This document shows positions 34,000 to 47,264 of a DNA stretch of 64,000 bases, in pieces. The stretch is taken from the NCBI RefSeq assembly GCF_014805685.1, contig NC_060892.1, positions 11,786,990 to 11,850,989 of the forward strand. The letters are read 5' to 3'. The DNA comes from Silurus meridionalis (Eukaryota > Chordata > Actinopteri > Siluriformes > Siluridae). The stretch's first letter is position 1; the number at the start of each line of letters is the position of its first letter. The notes under the pieces were generated by a model, which searched no databases, had not been told where the DNA came from, and worked only from the letters and a program-made list of their open reading frames with translations. The position numbers and the translations under genes were made by a program.

Positions 34000-36900
34000 T
34001 CCAATCAAATTCTAAACCAATCATAACCTCATGCCCAGTCCAATCTTACTGAAATGTGTCAGGTCTCATCAGAACAGCCCAACCCACATTCTGAGGTCTT
34101 CCTGTAATAAAATTACAATGGTTTTTATTTGAATCCCTCATAAAACCCAAATCTGCAGTAAAATTATATGTCAAGACGTGCATTCGGAAATGTGACGTTG
34201 CTTTTTCCGGTTTGGGTCCATGTTCCAGTATGCATTATAATATAGGGGTCCCTTGTATTACCGTACTCCTGAATGTGTGTGTAATGTATCAGGCATTAAC
34301 GAGAGCAGTTGTGCCTCAGTCCAGTGGTCCTGTTTGTCTTTATTTTCTTATAGGCTGATCTATTTCTATTGAAGGAATATGCTTGCATTTTTTAACTTAA
34401 TCTCTCCACATCTACAGATATATATAATGACTACAGACAATTTTGGAAAATACTGAAAAAAGAAAAGAAACCCAACGGAAAGATTTGTAGCCTAAAATGT
34501 ATGTCTAGGGGCAATTGTTTTTCTTTGCAGACAAATGTTAAGAGCACTTTTGTGAATTTTTAAATCAAAAGCATTTAAGCTCAAATCTGCACAATTGAGC
34601 CTGTTAGAAACAGGACTAGCTTTTGTGAGGGAAATATTTATTGTTCGGTATGTGACGTCTCTTTAACTCTAGGAAAACATCAAAGTGGGCTGGTTTTCAC
34701 CTGATGGCACAAAATTGTATGTGAAGTATCTAAAGTATCTTATGGATTTTTACTGTTGCTGCAGTGTTAAAACCTAGTGTAACACTACCTTTTATTTTTG
34801 TACTATTCTAACCTGTTCATTGCTACAGCCTATACTGGTTAGAATTCTTGTTTTATTGCCTTGTACTTTAAACATTAATTTACGGCGACAACAATTGCCC
34901 TTAGACTCCTGTTAAAAGTGTAACTTTTTTCAGTAAAGAAAACTTTGGAGCCTGGACCGCCACTAAGAAATGGTTTCCTTATACAACTACTGTATGGGGA
35001 AACTTTTGTGCTTGGACCCCTACCAAGATTACACATACATGAACTACAGATTTGGTGTACAGAGATTAGATTGAAAAATTCTGGAGTATTACTTTAAGCC
35101 TTTTTTTTTTCAAACATCAGTGCCGTTTTAAAACTTTTATTTATTTATTTATTTTTTACTTTTTTTTATTTGCTGTAGCTGGTGGCAGTTTAAAATCAAT
35201 TTTATGACAAAATTCCAGTAACGACATTTATGATTGGCTGATCAGCTACTGCATTATTGTTAGCTTGTGAAAAAGACCTTTTAGTAAACATAAGGCATAG
35301 CTAATATGTTATTCCTATGTAGGGTTAGTAATAGATATCTTTATCTCTGCTGCCTCAAATGTCTGGAAAATTCTGTTGCATGTCAATCATTTGGACAGAC
35401 AAAATAAACTCTCCTTTGGGGGATCATTTAATGCTAAAAATATGCAAAAACACAGATTGTATTTGTACAGTAATTGTCAATTTTGTCCATTAAGAAGGAA
35501 AAAACAGATGAAGGATGAAAGTACACCTGGTTCATTCTTAAGAAAAAACTATGGACTGAGCATATCCTGTTATATTTGCTTGACGATCATTTGGCTTGTT
35601 TAGTACCTTAAGAAAGACTGTTTAGAATAATATAGAAATTAGATTTCCTTTATATTTGATTTTAAAGATCAAGTACATGTATTTAAATAGACTGTGGATA
35701 TCAGATGTGCTCAATTTGAAGCGAACTTCTTTATCAGTGAACTTTGCTCTTAATGATATTCAGAGACCCAAAGGAGACTTTCACCTAAAACTGAGTTTAA
35801 AATGCATTCAGCCTTTTTTTATCAGGTTCAAATACTGCAGTGAATTGACAATTCTGCTCCAATACTACACAGTATATTTAGTGCAAAATCTAATTTTTTT
35901 TTTTTAGAGCAATAATTCTAAATTGATCCAAATTGGATTTACTTTTAACCAAACCACTTATCCAATTTTATGGTTGTGGGAAAGTTTTGTGCCTGTATGG
36001 CCTTTTAAAGTTCTTCCTTACACAAAGCTGCGTTATAATAGAACCCTGGCTCTTTAGTTATTACACTTTGCGCTCTTGAATGCTGAATGTTGGTATGTCT
36101 GCTGGCTTGTTACCCATTAGGCAATGTTCATAAGGTGTTTTCAGAGTCAAAAAAGGTCTCAGTTGAACGGTTAGAGAATAAAGACGTCTCCTTAGCAGGA
36201 AACTCTTTAAAAAAACTATTTGCCCAGGATGTTTGTGTATTTTGTCTTTATGTCACTGTGAAACCAGATAAAAAAGCCCTTTAGGTTCAATCCTGGTTAG
36301 CATAATGTCTTGAATTCAATATATTTAAAAGGAAATAGCTGTCTATAGCATTGGTTGGGTCCAGGGACCCCAAGGGGGTTGTGATTTATTCATTTTGTTA
36401 TAGTGGTGAAAATCTCAGTTCACTTTTATTCTAATTACTGTATTATTCTTACATTTGTCTAGTTGTTATAAAGCTCTGTGCCTCTTATAAATAATAAAAA
36501 ACAATCCAGTATATATAAATAATGAACCTATTAATTAAATAAGTTTGGTTATGCTCATAAATCAGTGCTAAGGGATCTCTAGAGTTTATTTTCTAGAAAA
36601 TATTTTTTGAGAGCCCCTGGTCTAGACCTAACACTACCAGACAGATACTAATCACAGTGTATTAGTATTAAGTCAGAAAACATTAAAACATCACTGCACA
36701 GAATAAAATGAAAAAATAAAATAAAAACAGTATCTATGCAAGTGAAAAAAGGCAAACTCATGTAATATGTATAATTATGAGATAGTAAATAAAAAGTAAA
36801 ATCGTTCTTAATTATTTCTATGGTGTTTATTTCTGTTCTAATCAGTGGATAATTTAGCGTCTTTATGGAAAAAAAAAAACTTTGAAATAAGCAGAATTAT

Positions 36901-37322
36901 CCACTGTTTGTCATTTTCAAGTTAAAGAATAGGCCTAATAACCATCTAAATTACAGAATCTGCCTTTATTCAAGATTTCTTCTTGCTTAGGTGGTATGTG
37001 TAGGAAATGTTTGGATGGACCATCCTGAGAAGTTCCTCCTGCATGCACGTAAAAGCATGCGTGTTTTAGCAGTTGCTTTAAGAGAATCTCATATTCTGGA
37101 TCACAATCTGTTCTGATGTATACACAGTACTGTAATGACGTGTGCAGTATGCAGCATCATACTGTAGCTGACTGAGTAATAATCCTGGCTGTGTGTATAC
37201 TGTAGATATGTTTACATGGATACTTTGCTACGTCCTCAGGCTTCAGTTACAAATGTCTAGAGGGGCTCAATGCTTTATACGTTCCTTTCCCTTACTATTC
37301 ACTCTTCACTACTACTAAAGAA

Positions 37323-37403
<81 letters not shown>

Positions 37404-37918
37404 CGTGAGTGTGTAAAGGAAAAGCCAGTGTTTCGATGGACTGTTACAATGGCAGCCAGAACAAAAAAAAGTTTTTTTCAGCTTTTGCTGATGTATTAAA
37501 ATATTAGCCGCAGCCTATCGCTTTACTGTGCATGCCTTTTGTTTAGCTGCTCTTATTTAATATCCATATCTGTATTTATGTCTTTTATTTTGTGTGTGTT
37601 CCAGCAACTGTACATAAAGATCTGTTGTTTTTTTTTGTTAAACTTCCACCTGTGATAGAATCTGTAAACTCCATTTGCTCTAGATAAAGCAAAACCCTCA
37701 GTTTTCCACCTCAGTCTCTGTCTCTTTCTTAAAATACTGTATATTTTATGTGTTGCGTTTTGAGCATTGTATGTCAAATTAATTTTATTAAACAAAAAAA
37801 TAATTGTTTTGGTTTTGAAAATTCTGATTGGAGTCACGTTTGAATCAAGTGTAAATCCTCCAATCATATGCATTATAATAGAATAATTTTAGTGTATTAA
37901 GTTTATTAAATCAATAAA
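34000..37918 (+). other. clasp1: clasp1 3' UTR and downstream flank with candidate poly(A) signals
   Basis: No further coding sequence follows the stop. AATAAA hexamers on the + strand occur at 34,106-34,111, 35,403-35,408, 36,493-36,498, 36,702-36,707 and 37,913-37,918. The first lies 107 bases after the stop and could give a very short 3' UTR. Which are used cannot be told from sequence. AT-rich throughout, with a (TTTA)n patch near 35,145. Confidence 0.55.
37325..37400. repeat. (GT)n microsatellite
   Basis: About 35 uninterrupted GT units, then degenerate. In or just beyond the clasp1 3' UTR. Confidence 0.97.
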
Positions 37919-38415
37919 ACTGTTACATTTAAGCCATCGTTCTATACAATGCCCTAATCTTTGCAGATTATGTTGATCGTATATATTCTTATGCATTGTT
38001 CATTTCTGTTGGTGCGCTCAAGTGGTGCTCCCCTTAAGTATATGCCCAGGCTTCTCTACTTCATATTTAAACAAGTCACTCCACTGGTTTAGTTTCCTAT
38101 AAGAACACAGTAATTCCTACTCCCGAGTGTTTACAGCGGTAGTTTATTATGCATAACTATCATTGCTAAATAGGTGTTTAATTAAAAGTACATTGTGTGG
38201 TTTAGGACACAACCTTAAACTGTATTTAAATGTGTGTGAGTAGAGCAAAATAAATAATACAAACAACAGGTGTCTTATTTAGATCAAGATATCTGTAAAT
38301 TAAAATCATATTTCAGAATGTTTCCTACGTTAATCTAAAGTTATCTAAAATCATTGTTCTTATGCACTTCATACTGCTTTGTTCCATTCTCGATACCTGT
38401 CTCTTATTTGATCTG

Positions 38416-38640
38416 TCATTCACTGTGCCGAGCAGACACGTGCGCCAGCTTGCAGAAGATTTCATCAGGGAAGGTTACATGGAGGAGGAAGAGTTTTAGA
38501 CCTTCTGATCCTCTGACTGACATCACAGCCTGAGGCAGAATAGAGCTCATAACATCACGTAGCTTCACTAACACTCTCCATTCTCTCCTCTCACTAATGA
38601 GCTCCAACAAGCTGTGCGGCACTTTTCTCTAATATAATGT
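38416..38640 (-). CDS. Unrecognised minus-strand open frame, possible terminal exon
   Basis: On the minus strand a frame runs from a possible acceptor TTATATTAG (about 38,630) through SLLELISERREWRVLVKLRD, VMSSILPQAVMSVRGSEGLK and LFLLHVTFPDEIFCKLAHVS to a TGA at 38,416-38,418. Amino-acid composition looks protein-like and base composition is richer than the flanks. On the minus strand an AATAAA (TTTATT at about 37,902) lies some 510 bases beyond the stop. I do not recognise the product. It could be the last exon of a gene convergent with clasp1, a pseudogene fragment or chance. Confidence 0.25.
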
Positions 38641-39063
38641 TCTTTTCCACCAAACCAAACATACATACAGTTCAGCCTGTCCAGTCTGGCAAGCCATAGA
38701 TAACACTATCCAACTGTTTGGAACTGTCTAAATAACGATACATTGAAATCGCTTATTCCAATTAGCCACAGTTCAGACAGAATGGCAGCCATGTTGATTT
38801 AGTATTCTTTTCACCTTGAATAAGTCTCCAACTTTCCCTTCTTCCAAAACAACCCCATTAAGACTTCTACCTTCAGTTCTGACTGTGGGTGTGAGACAGT
38901 CTGATAGCATGTTCTTCATATTATATATGTTCTTCTGTTAGATACAAACATTTCTAATTTGACTTATCTGTCTACAGTTTCTTCCATTCATCGACTGTCC
39001 AATTTTAATGTTTTTGACTTTTATTTTGATTGTTGCAAAAGGAAAAACATGTGTAATATATAA

Positions 39064-39066
<3 letters not shown>

Positions 39067-39106
<40 letters not shown>

Positions 39107-39597
39107 AGATAAAAATGCAGCTCGTCATGTTCCAGAGTCTAGAAACTGCTCCGTCTCATCATTTCCTGACCAATAAGTTTAATATTTCTAAAATATATAT
39201 ATAAAAGTGTAGTTGCATATAGTAATGTGTTTTTGAAGGACAAGAGGACTTTTACCGATTCTCTAAAGCCGTCACCTTTTCCAACAGAAGTGCAGTCAGA
39301 GAAGTGTTAATGAAATGTCCTTTCCCGTCCAAAAACCTGAAGCGGCTTGTCAATCAAGCACACTTTTATGATTTCTGATTGGTCATTGGCATTGTAATCA
39401 TGCAGTTCCTAAACATGACAGCAGGGGAAGTGAGAGAGCTGAGAATGAAGCCAACTGCCACTAGTTAGATCACACTCAGCTTTGACACATACTACAAAAT
39501 TTACAGTCTACATAAAATATTCAGTTCATAGTAATTATTAATTCAGTGAAGATAATCATAATAGGATGCATATTATCTAAAATTATTGCAAGAAAAA

Positions 39598-39674
<77 letters not shown>

Positions 39675-39677
39675 AAT

Positions 39678-39738
<61 letters not shown>
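39067..39738. repeat. AT-rich microsatellite cluster
   Basis: (TA)n at 39,067-39,100, then poly-A at 39,592-39,614 leading into (TA)n, (TG)n (39,656-39,674) and (TA)n to 39,738. Between 39,101 and 39,590 nothing is recognised. Long open frames here come from the repeats. Confidence 0.95.
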
Positions 39739-39741
<3 letters not shown>

Positions 39742-40156
39742 GCATATATGATTTCAGTTGACTGAGAATAAATGCATTCACAGACAACACATATAATTGT
39801 GGAATCTAACTGTTTCATCCTAGCTACTCCACAATGCTGATTCAAAACTGCTTATTTTTGAACACTGCTGTGCATTCTGACTGAAAGGTCACATTTCTAA
39901 CTTTGTTAAAGCCCCATCATTAAAGTGTAATGTGAGTAGGCTTAAGAGCAGACAAGTCTTGCCTAGACAAGCCCACTGCAGGAAAGAATTAATCCAAGCT
40001 CAGGCCTGGTGATATCACACTATTCTGACTGGGCCTTTCAGAATCAGAAAACAAGGCTGCAAAATATATAGATAAATACTTATCTAGATTATTGTAAAAA
40101 AAAAAAAAGTCAGACAGATAGATGAGGTTCCCATTTCTCCTAAAGGAAAAAGTGGT

Positions 40157-40375
40157 ACAGTGGGTAGAGTTGTTTCCTCACAACTCCAGACTCCACAAGT
40201 GTTTGGATGTCTGTCTGTGTGTTTCACATGTTCTTTTTGTGTCTTCATGGGTTCCTTCTCCCAATTCCAAAAAGCATGCCTCTACGTGGATTAGTGGATT
40301 TGTTACACTAGATTTTCCCCTAAGGTTTGAATGTGTGTGTGTGTGTGTGCGTGTGTGCGCGTGTGTGTGCATGGT
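40157..40375 (+). repeat. SINE-like fish repeat ending in (GT)n
   Basis: A diverged copy of a unit common in fish: GTGGGTAGAGTTGTTTCCTCACA, GTTTCACATGTTCTTTTTGTGTC, CATGGGTTCCTTCTCCCA, ending in a GT-rich tract. Related copies are at 51,330-51,625 and 59,486-59,765, in the same orientation and also ending in GT. Confidence 0.55.
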
Positions 40376-41033
40376 GCATGGTGCATTCTGAATACCTAAT
40401 ACACATACTTGTTTTTTTGAAGGAAATTAGATAACCTGGAGAAAACCCAATGTGTGCCCAAGCTCAGGAACAAGCAATAAACCAATCGAACTGTGAAGCA
40501 CGAACAGAACCTGCTGCACCACTTATGTTCATAATTTTATTTGCATGGTACATTAAATGCAACTCAATAAATAACAGTTAGGAAATCAGTGTGTTGTATA
40601 GTACATCCTTCAGTTAAGTCAGAATGGATTGTTTTTTAATCACTTTTGTGGGTAACCAAAACTTTAAACTAAAATCAATTTTAATTCTATAAACATCACA
40701 TACTGTATCTTGAAGAAGAAAAAAACGTAACTAATAAGTGCTAATCGTTGGCCTCTGCAGGCCACATTGGTATATAACAGGTATATCTATGGCTCTTGGA
40801 ATTAACATTTGCTAAATGCTAAATCAGTTGAATGTTAATGTGTTTAAATGAATAGAGCAAAAATGCAGCATGTAATGTTACAGAGTATAGAAACTCCTGT
40901 CCTGAAGACTATCCTGTAGAATGTTACATACCACTGACCCATTGACTCTTTCCTTCAATGATACACATATTCCTGTAGAAACCTGAACCATGTCAGTGAC
41001 TTGGAGAGTGAAGGTTATTATTACAATAATAAC

Positions 41034-41130
<97 letters not shown>
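41034..41130. repeat. (GATA)n array
   Basis: About 24 uninterrupted GATA units, a Bkm-type satellite motif, on the + strand. Confidence 0.98.
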
Positions 41131-41210
41131 TCTTAGGGACAATACTATAGAAGTGAAACTGGAATATACTTTAGAGTAGTTAATGTGCAACTTATAGCAT
41201 TATAGATTTA

Positions 41211-42160
41211 CTGTCCTCTGAAAATATCTCAACATAAAGCCATTATTGTTTAAATAACTGTGTCCAAAATGTTAATATTTTGTGTGAGCACCATTGTTAT
41301 CTAGATCTACCTTCATCCTCCTGGTCATGGAATTAACCAGAGCTGACAGGTTGTTGCTGGGATCCTCTTCCACTCCTCCAAAAGTACATGCTGAATGTTA
41401 GACACATTGCGCTTCTCCACCTTCTGCTTGAGGATGCCCCACAGGTGCTCAGTAGGGTTTAGGTCTGGAGACATACTTGGCAACTCCTTCACCTTCAGCA
41501 ACTCAGTTTGTCTTTTTCTGCAACCTCTAAACCAAACCGACAGCAATCATGCTTCTGCTTTTTGAAGCCAGCTTCTGCACCTGACACAGAGCACGAGGAC
41601 TCAACTTCAACCCTTGTGAGACCAGTTCAGAGTGGAAAACGTCTTGGAAAACCTCTGTATGACCCTGCCCACTGTACTGTTAATTAGTTTTAGGGTGTTA
41701 CCGATCTTCTACTAGCCTAGGCGTTCTTTGTGGAGAGCAACAATTCCAATTTCTCAAATCCTCACAGAGTTCTTTGCCATGATTTACCATGTTGAATACG
41801 CATCAGTATGAGAGAATTGTACTCAAAGCACCAAATTTAACTGCTCTAATACAATATAAAAAATTGGTCCTGTCAGGGAGTCAAAAACGTGAACATGATG
41901 AATAGAACATGTGCCTTTGCATGATTACATGACGTACAGATGTTATCACTTAGGGTGTACTCACTTTTGTTGGCAGCTATTTTGACAATAATGACTGTAT
42001 TTTGAGTTATTTTCAGAGGACATTAAATCTGTACTCTAATATGAGCTGCACATTAACTACTTAAAATTTTAAGTTTCATTTCTATAGCATTGTCTCTTGA
42101 GAACATATACTAAAATGTTTGCTGAAATGTAAGGGGTGTACTCACTTTTGGAGATACTGT
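41211..42160 (-). mobile_element. Decayed Tc1-like transposon C
   Basis: The right end, GGGTGTACTCACTTTTGGAGATACTGTA, and an inner copy GGGTGTACTCACTTTTGTTGGC near 41,954 are the paired repeats of a common fish Tc1 family. The left half lacks the outer repeat and begins within the inner part. The minus strand keeps transposase pieces at 41,546-41,325 ([20 protein letters not shown] and EEWKRIPATTC) with further frame breaks. Only about 950 of an expected 1.6 kb remain. Confidence 0.85.
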
Positions 42161-42756
42161 AGATAATTAATATTTAGTATAATGTCGGATAGAGAAACAC
42201 ACAACATTACTCTTAATGCAAAATTGAATACAAAATATTAATATTAATGTCTAGCTATTATGCTCTTCACATTTTGCATTTTGCCCATTTTTGTTTAATA
42301 TCGAACTAGTTTTGATGCCCTTGGATTTCCATAAACAGCCGTAAGCTTTTTAACCTCACAAACATTTCATGAATAAAATTATGGAACCATAATTGAGTGA
42401 TAAAAGACGATTTGAGTGGGTGATTGGATAAATGACTGTATTTATACATATGTCCTGACAAGTCATCATTGTTCCTCGTCAGGAGTGAGTGTGTCATCTT
42501 TTTCACACAGTGTGTCATTGAGATTGGAAAGCATGAGCACTGAAGCTGAAAATGGCTCTGCAGCCGTTCCTCTGGACGTCGACTGCGTGACTCAGAGTGA
42601 TATGAGCATGAGCGCTGGGTGTTTTCTTTCGAGTGTCTCCACTGACAGATACATTTACATCAAAACCATTCATTTACTGTAGAATTCCTTCTAAGTCATC
42701 AATCATCTGATTCCTATAAATGAATAGGAAGAGGCAATAATTGATGCAATGATTTT

Positions 42757-42900
42757 ATATAGTGGCTTGCATAAGGATGCACACCCTTGATCTTTTCCAC
42801 ATTTTCTGTAACTGAAATTGGGCTTAAAAGCCAGAAATACACACAAGTGTAGTGGTGGTGAAACAATTTTATGTCACCAGAAGTCCACCTTTTGCAATTT
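42757..42900. mobile_element. Terminal fragment of a Tc1-like element
   Basis: TAGTGGCTTGCATAAGGATGCACACCC followed by TTTTCCACATTTTCTG resembles the outer repeat of a fish Tc1 family. Nothing beyond the terminal region is recognisable. Confidence 0.5.
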
Positions 42901-43379
42901 TAGTGTTTCACTATAACTACAGCAGTCTAAGATTGTGTAGGGGCGAGTGAGTATACCGAGACAATAAGCATTATGAAGGTTTAAAACTTAAAACTTATAG
43001 AATCATAACATTTACATCATACATAAATCTGAATCAAGAATAAAAATGCATTTGCATTTTAGCAAAATATGGAGGGTCTTGCTTTAAAAAAAAAAAAAAA
43101 AAACTATTTTTGTCTTTTTTTTGTTGTTTTTTCCCCTTGTATACAGTCTTTTTTTTTTAGCATTCATGAATAATTACAGCAGGTTGGTTCTTCCTTGTTA
43201 CATTATTATACCCCTTTATTGATCCTAATCCTTGAGGTAATTTTTTAGTTTTCAACTCATTGAAACTTCATCCAAAGCTGCAAAGTCTATAAACTATATT
43301 GGCCTAAATCTGTAAGTATCTTTCACCAGGCACCAGTTTTTATTTGTTTCATTTTAAAGCTGCAGCAGTGTTAACATCG

Positions 43380-44000
43380 CAGGTATTAATGGGAGTCCAG
43401 TGAAGGTGTGTCGGCCGTCCTCGCCTCTCATTACGGCCCAATCTTTCTCTCCGGTGGGCACGTCTCATCTCCGGCACCGCATTCTCATCAATATTCTCCC
43501 CACTGCTGAAAATTAATTTTATTAAAGGCCCTTGGTTCCCTTGGCCAGGCCTGACTGTTTAAGCATCTTTTTAGCGTATGATTAGCGTGCATTTCCCAAA
43601 CCTGGCCAGGAGTGGCGGCTGGGTCGGGGAGGTCGAGCCAGTGAAAGAGAACGACTTCATTGTGAAATGACTGCACCATAAATCATCGGGCCTTTTCTAT
43701 AAATCACAGCAGATGGCGGGGAACGGGCGCAGGCCCGTGGGAGTCCTACAGGCCCAGGGCATGCTGGGTACACTGGACTGCGGCAGACGCCGGCTGTGTA
43801 GGAGGTCAGAATGTGCATGGTGTTCTGTTTCTCCGCAGCAGAGGAAGAAAGACATCGTGCTGAGAGAGATGAGACTCAGACCTGGAGGTCTGAGAGATCC
43901 ACCTCTCCATCTTGGCCCATGTTTTTTAACATGCCCTAATCGGCCTGATTAGTATGCATGCGCTCAGCTCCCGCAGCCCATGTGAGGCCTGTCAGACTGA
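43380..44000. promoter_or_regulatory. Candidate conserved non-coding element cluster
   Basis: A sharp rise in complexity and G+C in an AT-rich background, without splice-bounded open frames. Blocks such as TAAAGGCCCTTGGTTCCC, TTGGCCAGGCCTGACTG, ATAAATCA and the E-box-like CAGATGG look like clustered factor sites. Calling it an enhancer is inference from composition only. Confidence 0.4.
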
Positions 44001-45990
44001 CATTAAAATGTCTCATGTTGGGGGGACTGTGGGGGGTGAGATGCCCGTCACATCATCCATTTTGATTATGAAGATGTAATTGAGCTGAATGTGGGCTGTA
44101 ATCCAGTCATATGGCAGCACAGACTCACACAAAGTGTCATTGTCTCAGCTGGGTTTAATTCACTGCTTCAATCTTTTAAAAATTTTCATATTTTTTGTTG
44201 GATTCTGATTCAAATTGTACTGATGAGAAGAGCATCATGTATCTATTTTTTTCTCTCCCAATTTAACACTGCTAATTTTTAGCACTAATACTAATATTTA
44301 TTTTTCCACTTTATTTTATTTTACTTTATTTTGCACTAGGCTTTGAGGAAGCTTCTAATTTCAGTTGCTAAATATTATAACTAAAGGCTGTAATGTGATA
44401 AAATGTAAAAAGGCTAATTAAAGATATTTAGCTTGTCGGATTTTAGTCATTTGGTTCATGAATGTCTTTAACTTGACATTGTTTTATGAAGACCATATGC
44501 ATAATGTTTTATCATAACATTTTAGGAAAAACTTAACACATTGCTAGAATAACCTATAGGAATTCATGACACTTTAATGAAAACTACATGACAGTAATTT
44601 TTTATTGTATATTATGAATTGTTAATTGTTTTTTAACACATGCCTCATTATGCACTATATACAGTATAATTGATTAGTATACATGTTTAGACTTCATAAT
44701 AGCATTAGTGCATTTGCATAACTAATTACAACAATGTTGTAATGTGCTACTGATGGATTATAACATTATTTTAGTGTTATATTTATGTGTACAAGGCAAA
44801 GTCAAAATGAGCATTGATTCATTGTTTTACTGATGTTGAAAACAGCCAGGTTCTTGTGTCACTGTCCCAGTTTGTGTTCCGTTCTTGTCTCACTGGACTT
44901 AATGTAATATTAAACCGAAGCCTACTTTATCTGCTGCTTTTAAGTTTCGCTTGGCAGTCGGCCTTGTTTTTACAATCACCCGTGAGGCATGTTAAAAAAA
45001 AACTTGTCTTGAAAGAAGATTGTCTTACAGGCCAGAACTTTATGGATATATTTTCCCTCCCCATACTCTTTATGAGCTTTATGCATCCACCTGTTTCTGT
45101 AGACTTAATGCTTAGATCTCAGATCTCCTTTTCTGTCCACTACGAAAGCCTAAAGTGTGGATTTAGGAGAGTATTTAATCAAAATCTACGTTTTATAGCA
45201 TATTTAACAACAAATAGCTTTTGACACTGATTGTAAAAATGTCTTGTAAAAATGTCTTGCTCCAGATAAAATGAACGCTAGGGGAGGTCAAATGAAAGAC
45301 TCAAAATGTACAATATTTAAAATAATCAGCATTTTCACATAACATTTCATTATAATGCAATATACAATATGCTTATATAACCTATAACCTAAAATTATGC
45401 AAATGCAGCCCATAGAATTTCTGTACTCACTGTGTAAGTGTGTGACTAGAAGGCACTCTAAACAGTTTTGAGTAAATGTAAACTGCTTAGCTACCAGTAC
45501 CCATTTAAAAAATATCTTGTAAATGTTCAGACTTTAACTGCTCTGAAGACTTTTTACTCCTAAATGAATTAGCAAAGGCGTCTAGATTCTCGTTTTAGTC
45601 TCACCATCGCCACTAGAGGGTGTATAAGTGCTGATTGTTATTGAGGGTCTGGTACAGCTGTAATCAGAGCCTGTTGCATTTCTGCAGTGCTGCACAATAA
45701 AAAAATAAAAAAAACACAAAAAAAACAAAACAAAGCATTGTTCAGTACTCGATTGTGATTGGTCAGGGATTAGTTTCAGCAGTAAGGTTTATTTGAATGT
45801 GTTTCCAGAGAAACAACCTACACAGGAGCGTATGTATGTAATATAAACTGATATAAATGTTCTAAAACTATTTCAAACATCTGTAATAGTTCATATGATA
45901 TCTGGGTTTTTTTTTGTTTTCTAAAAAGACATTTGATTGACATTTTGTGGAATGAGTCTCCAATGTAGTGTATGTATTCGATTATTTTCT
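44001..45990. other. Intergenic, nothing recognised
   Basis: AT-rich. A 136-codon frame at 44,814-45,224 has no recognisable domain and no supporting signals, so it is not called. Confidence 0.5.
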
Positions 45991-46000
45991 CATTATTTAC

Positions 46001-46072
<72 letters not shown>
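46001..46072. repeat. (TA)n microsatellite
   Basis: About 34 TA units followed by (TTTA)-type steps. Confidence 0.97.
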
Positions 46073-46075
<3 letters not shown>

Positions 46076-46140
46076 TTTATTTATTTATTTTTTTTATTGA
46101 ATATATGTGTGTGCAAAATCGGGCTGAGGTGTTCTAGACT

Positions 46141-46174
46141 TCACCTCTTTATCTTTTTCTAGATAAAGAGGTGA
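46141..46174. repeat. Perfect 14-bp inverted repeat
   Basis: TCACCTCTTTATCT at 46,141-46,154 and its exact inverse complement at 46,161-46,174, with a 6-base spacer. It would form a stable hairpin. No T-run or gene context gives it a role. Confidence 0.9.
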
Positions 46175-47264
46175 GAAATTTCACATTTCTGGTGAGAAAG
46201 CAATGGCTGTTATAATGTAAGTAAGTAACATTCACTATCCAACATTTAGCACAACCATGAATAGACAAAATGTACAATGAGTCATTCTTTACTCAATAAT
46301 AACAGTTCACATTGGCAAATTGCTGTGGTATGCAGATGAAGTATAAAATGACTTCAGGATGTTCTGTGGTGGAAAATAGGGTGGTCACAGTAACTTCCCG
46401 TTGGACTACATCACACCACTCAATGGATTGATTATTTTTCTATAACTGAAAGCTCAGAAGTATTTTTATTCATATTTTTTGTAGCCATAATAATTTCTCA
46501 TATTTTAGTAATAACCGAAGCACAGCATTCCTCTACTGAGTAAAAGCACAAATCCCCTGCTTAAATATTACCCCAGTAAACATACTCCTTATACATTTCG
46601 TCTGTACTTGTACAGTAAAAGTACAAAAAGACCATGCTATACACTATCGAAACTGTTAAAGTATCAAAAGTAAAGTACTGATCTGTGAGAATTAATTTAA
46701 TTATATATTGCAATTGTTCCATTCTCTTGAGCACCATATGTTTTAAAGGAGAGAGTTTTATATCATTAAAGACCCACAGTAAGCAAACCTTTATGAGATT
46801 CAAACTCTCACAACAGACTATCATTTAATACTATTTATGTATTCATTTTAAAGTAGCTAGAAATGGCAGAATTAAAAGGTAGATTTTAAGCCTTGACATT
46901 TTGTGAAGTAAAGATCCCTGAAATGAAAATACTCAAAAAGTCCAGACACTTGAAACATGTACTTAAGTACAGTAGTGAGAATTCTTTGCTACTATCCAAC
47001 ACTGTATTGGTGACTGATTAATTTTTTTCGAAAGCAACTTGCTATTTAGAAGAAGTTATAAGTACCAAGTATGTAACAGCCATAAAGGCCCAGCATTGAC
47101 TCTCTGCCATTCCCTGGATTAGAGTTCTCTACTAAACCTGAACACTGTCTGCCTTTTATTAAATTCAGAAATAAAAGCCTGAGCTCAGGAACTGATTTGT
47201 GTGCCTGCAGTTGAGTTGTTAACCACTTGGTGTGTTTCCTGCAGTGCTGCATGTTTTGTCTCTA
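46175..47264. other. Intergenic, nothing recognised
   Basis: AT-rich. Segments near 46,600-46,690 and 46,900-46,960 share AAAGTACTGATCTGTGAGAATTA and AAGTACTTAAGTACAGTAGTG with a second site at about 59,825-59,940, so a dispersed fish repeat fragment is likely. Confidence 0.45.

Noticed and set aside
37080..37210. Imperfect hairpin with CAGTACTGTAATGACG that recalls a microRNA precursor
   Set aside because: Pairing is patchy and the sequence does not match a microRNA family I can name; no support beyond weak complementarity.
44814..45224. 136-codon plus-strand frame
   Set aside because: AT-rich, no recognisable domain, no promoter or splice context; frames of this length occur by chance in this much sequence.
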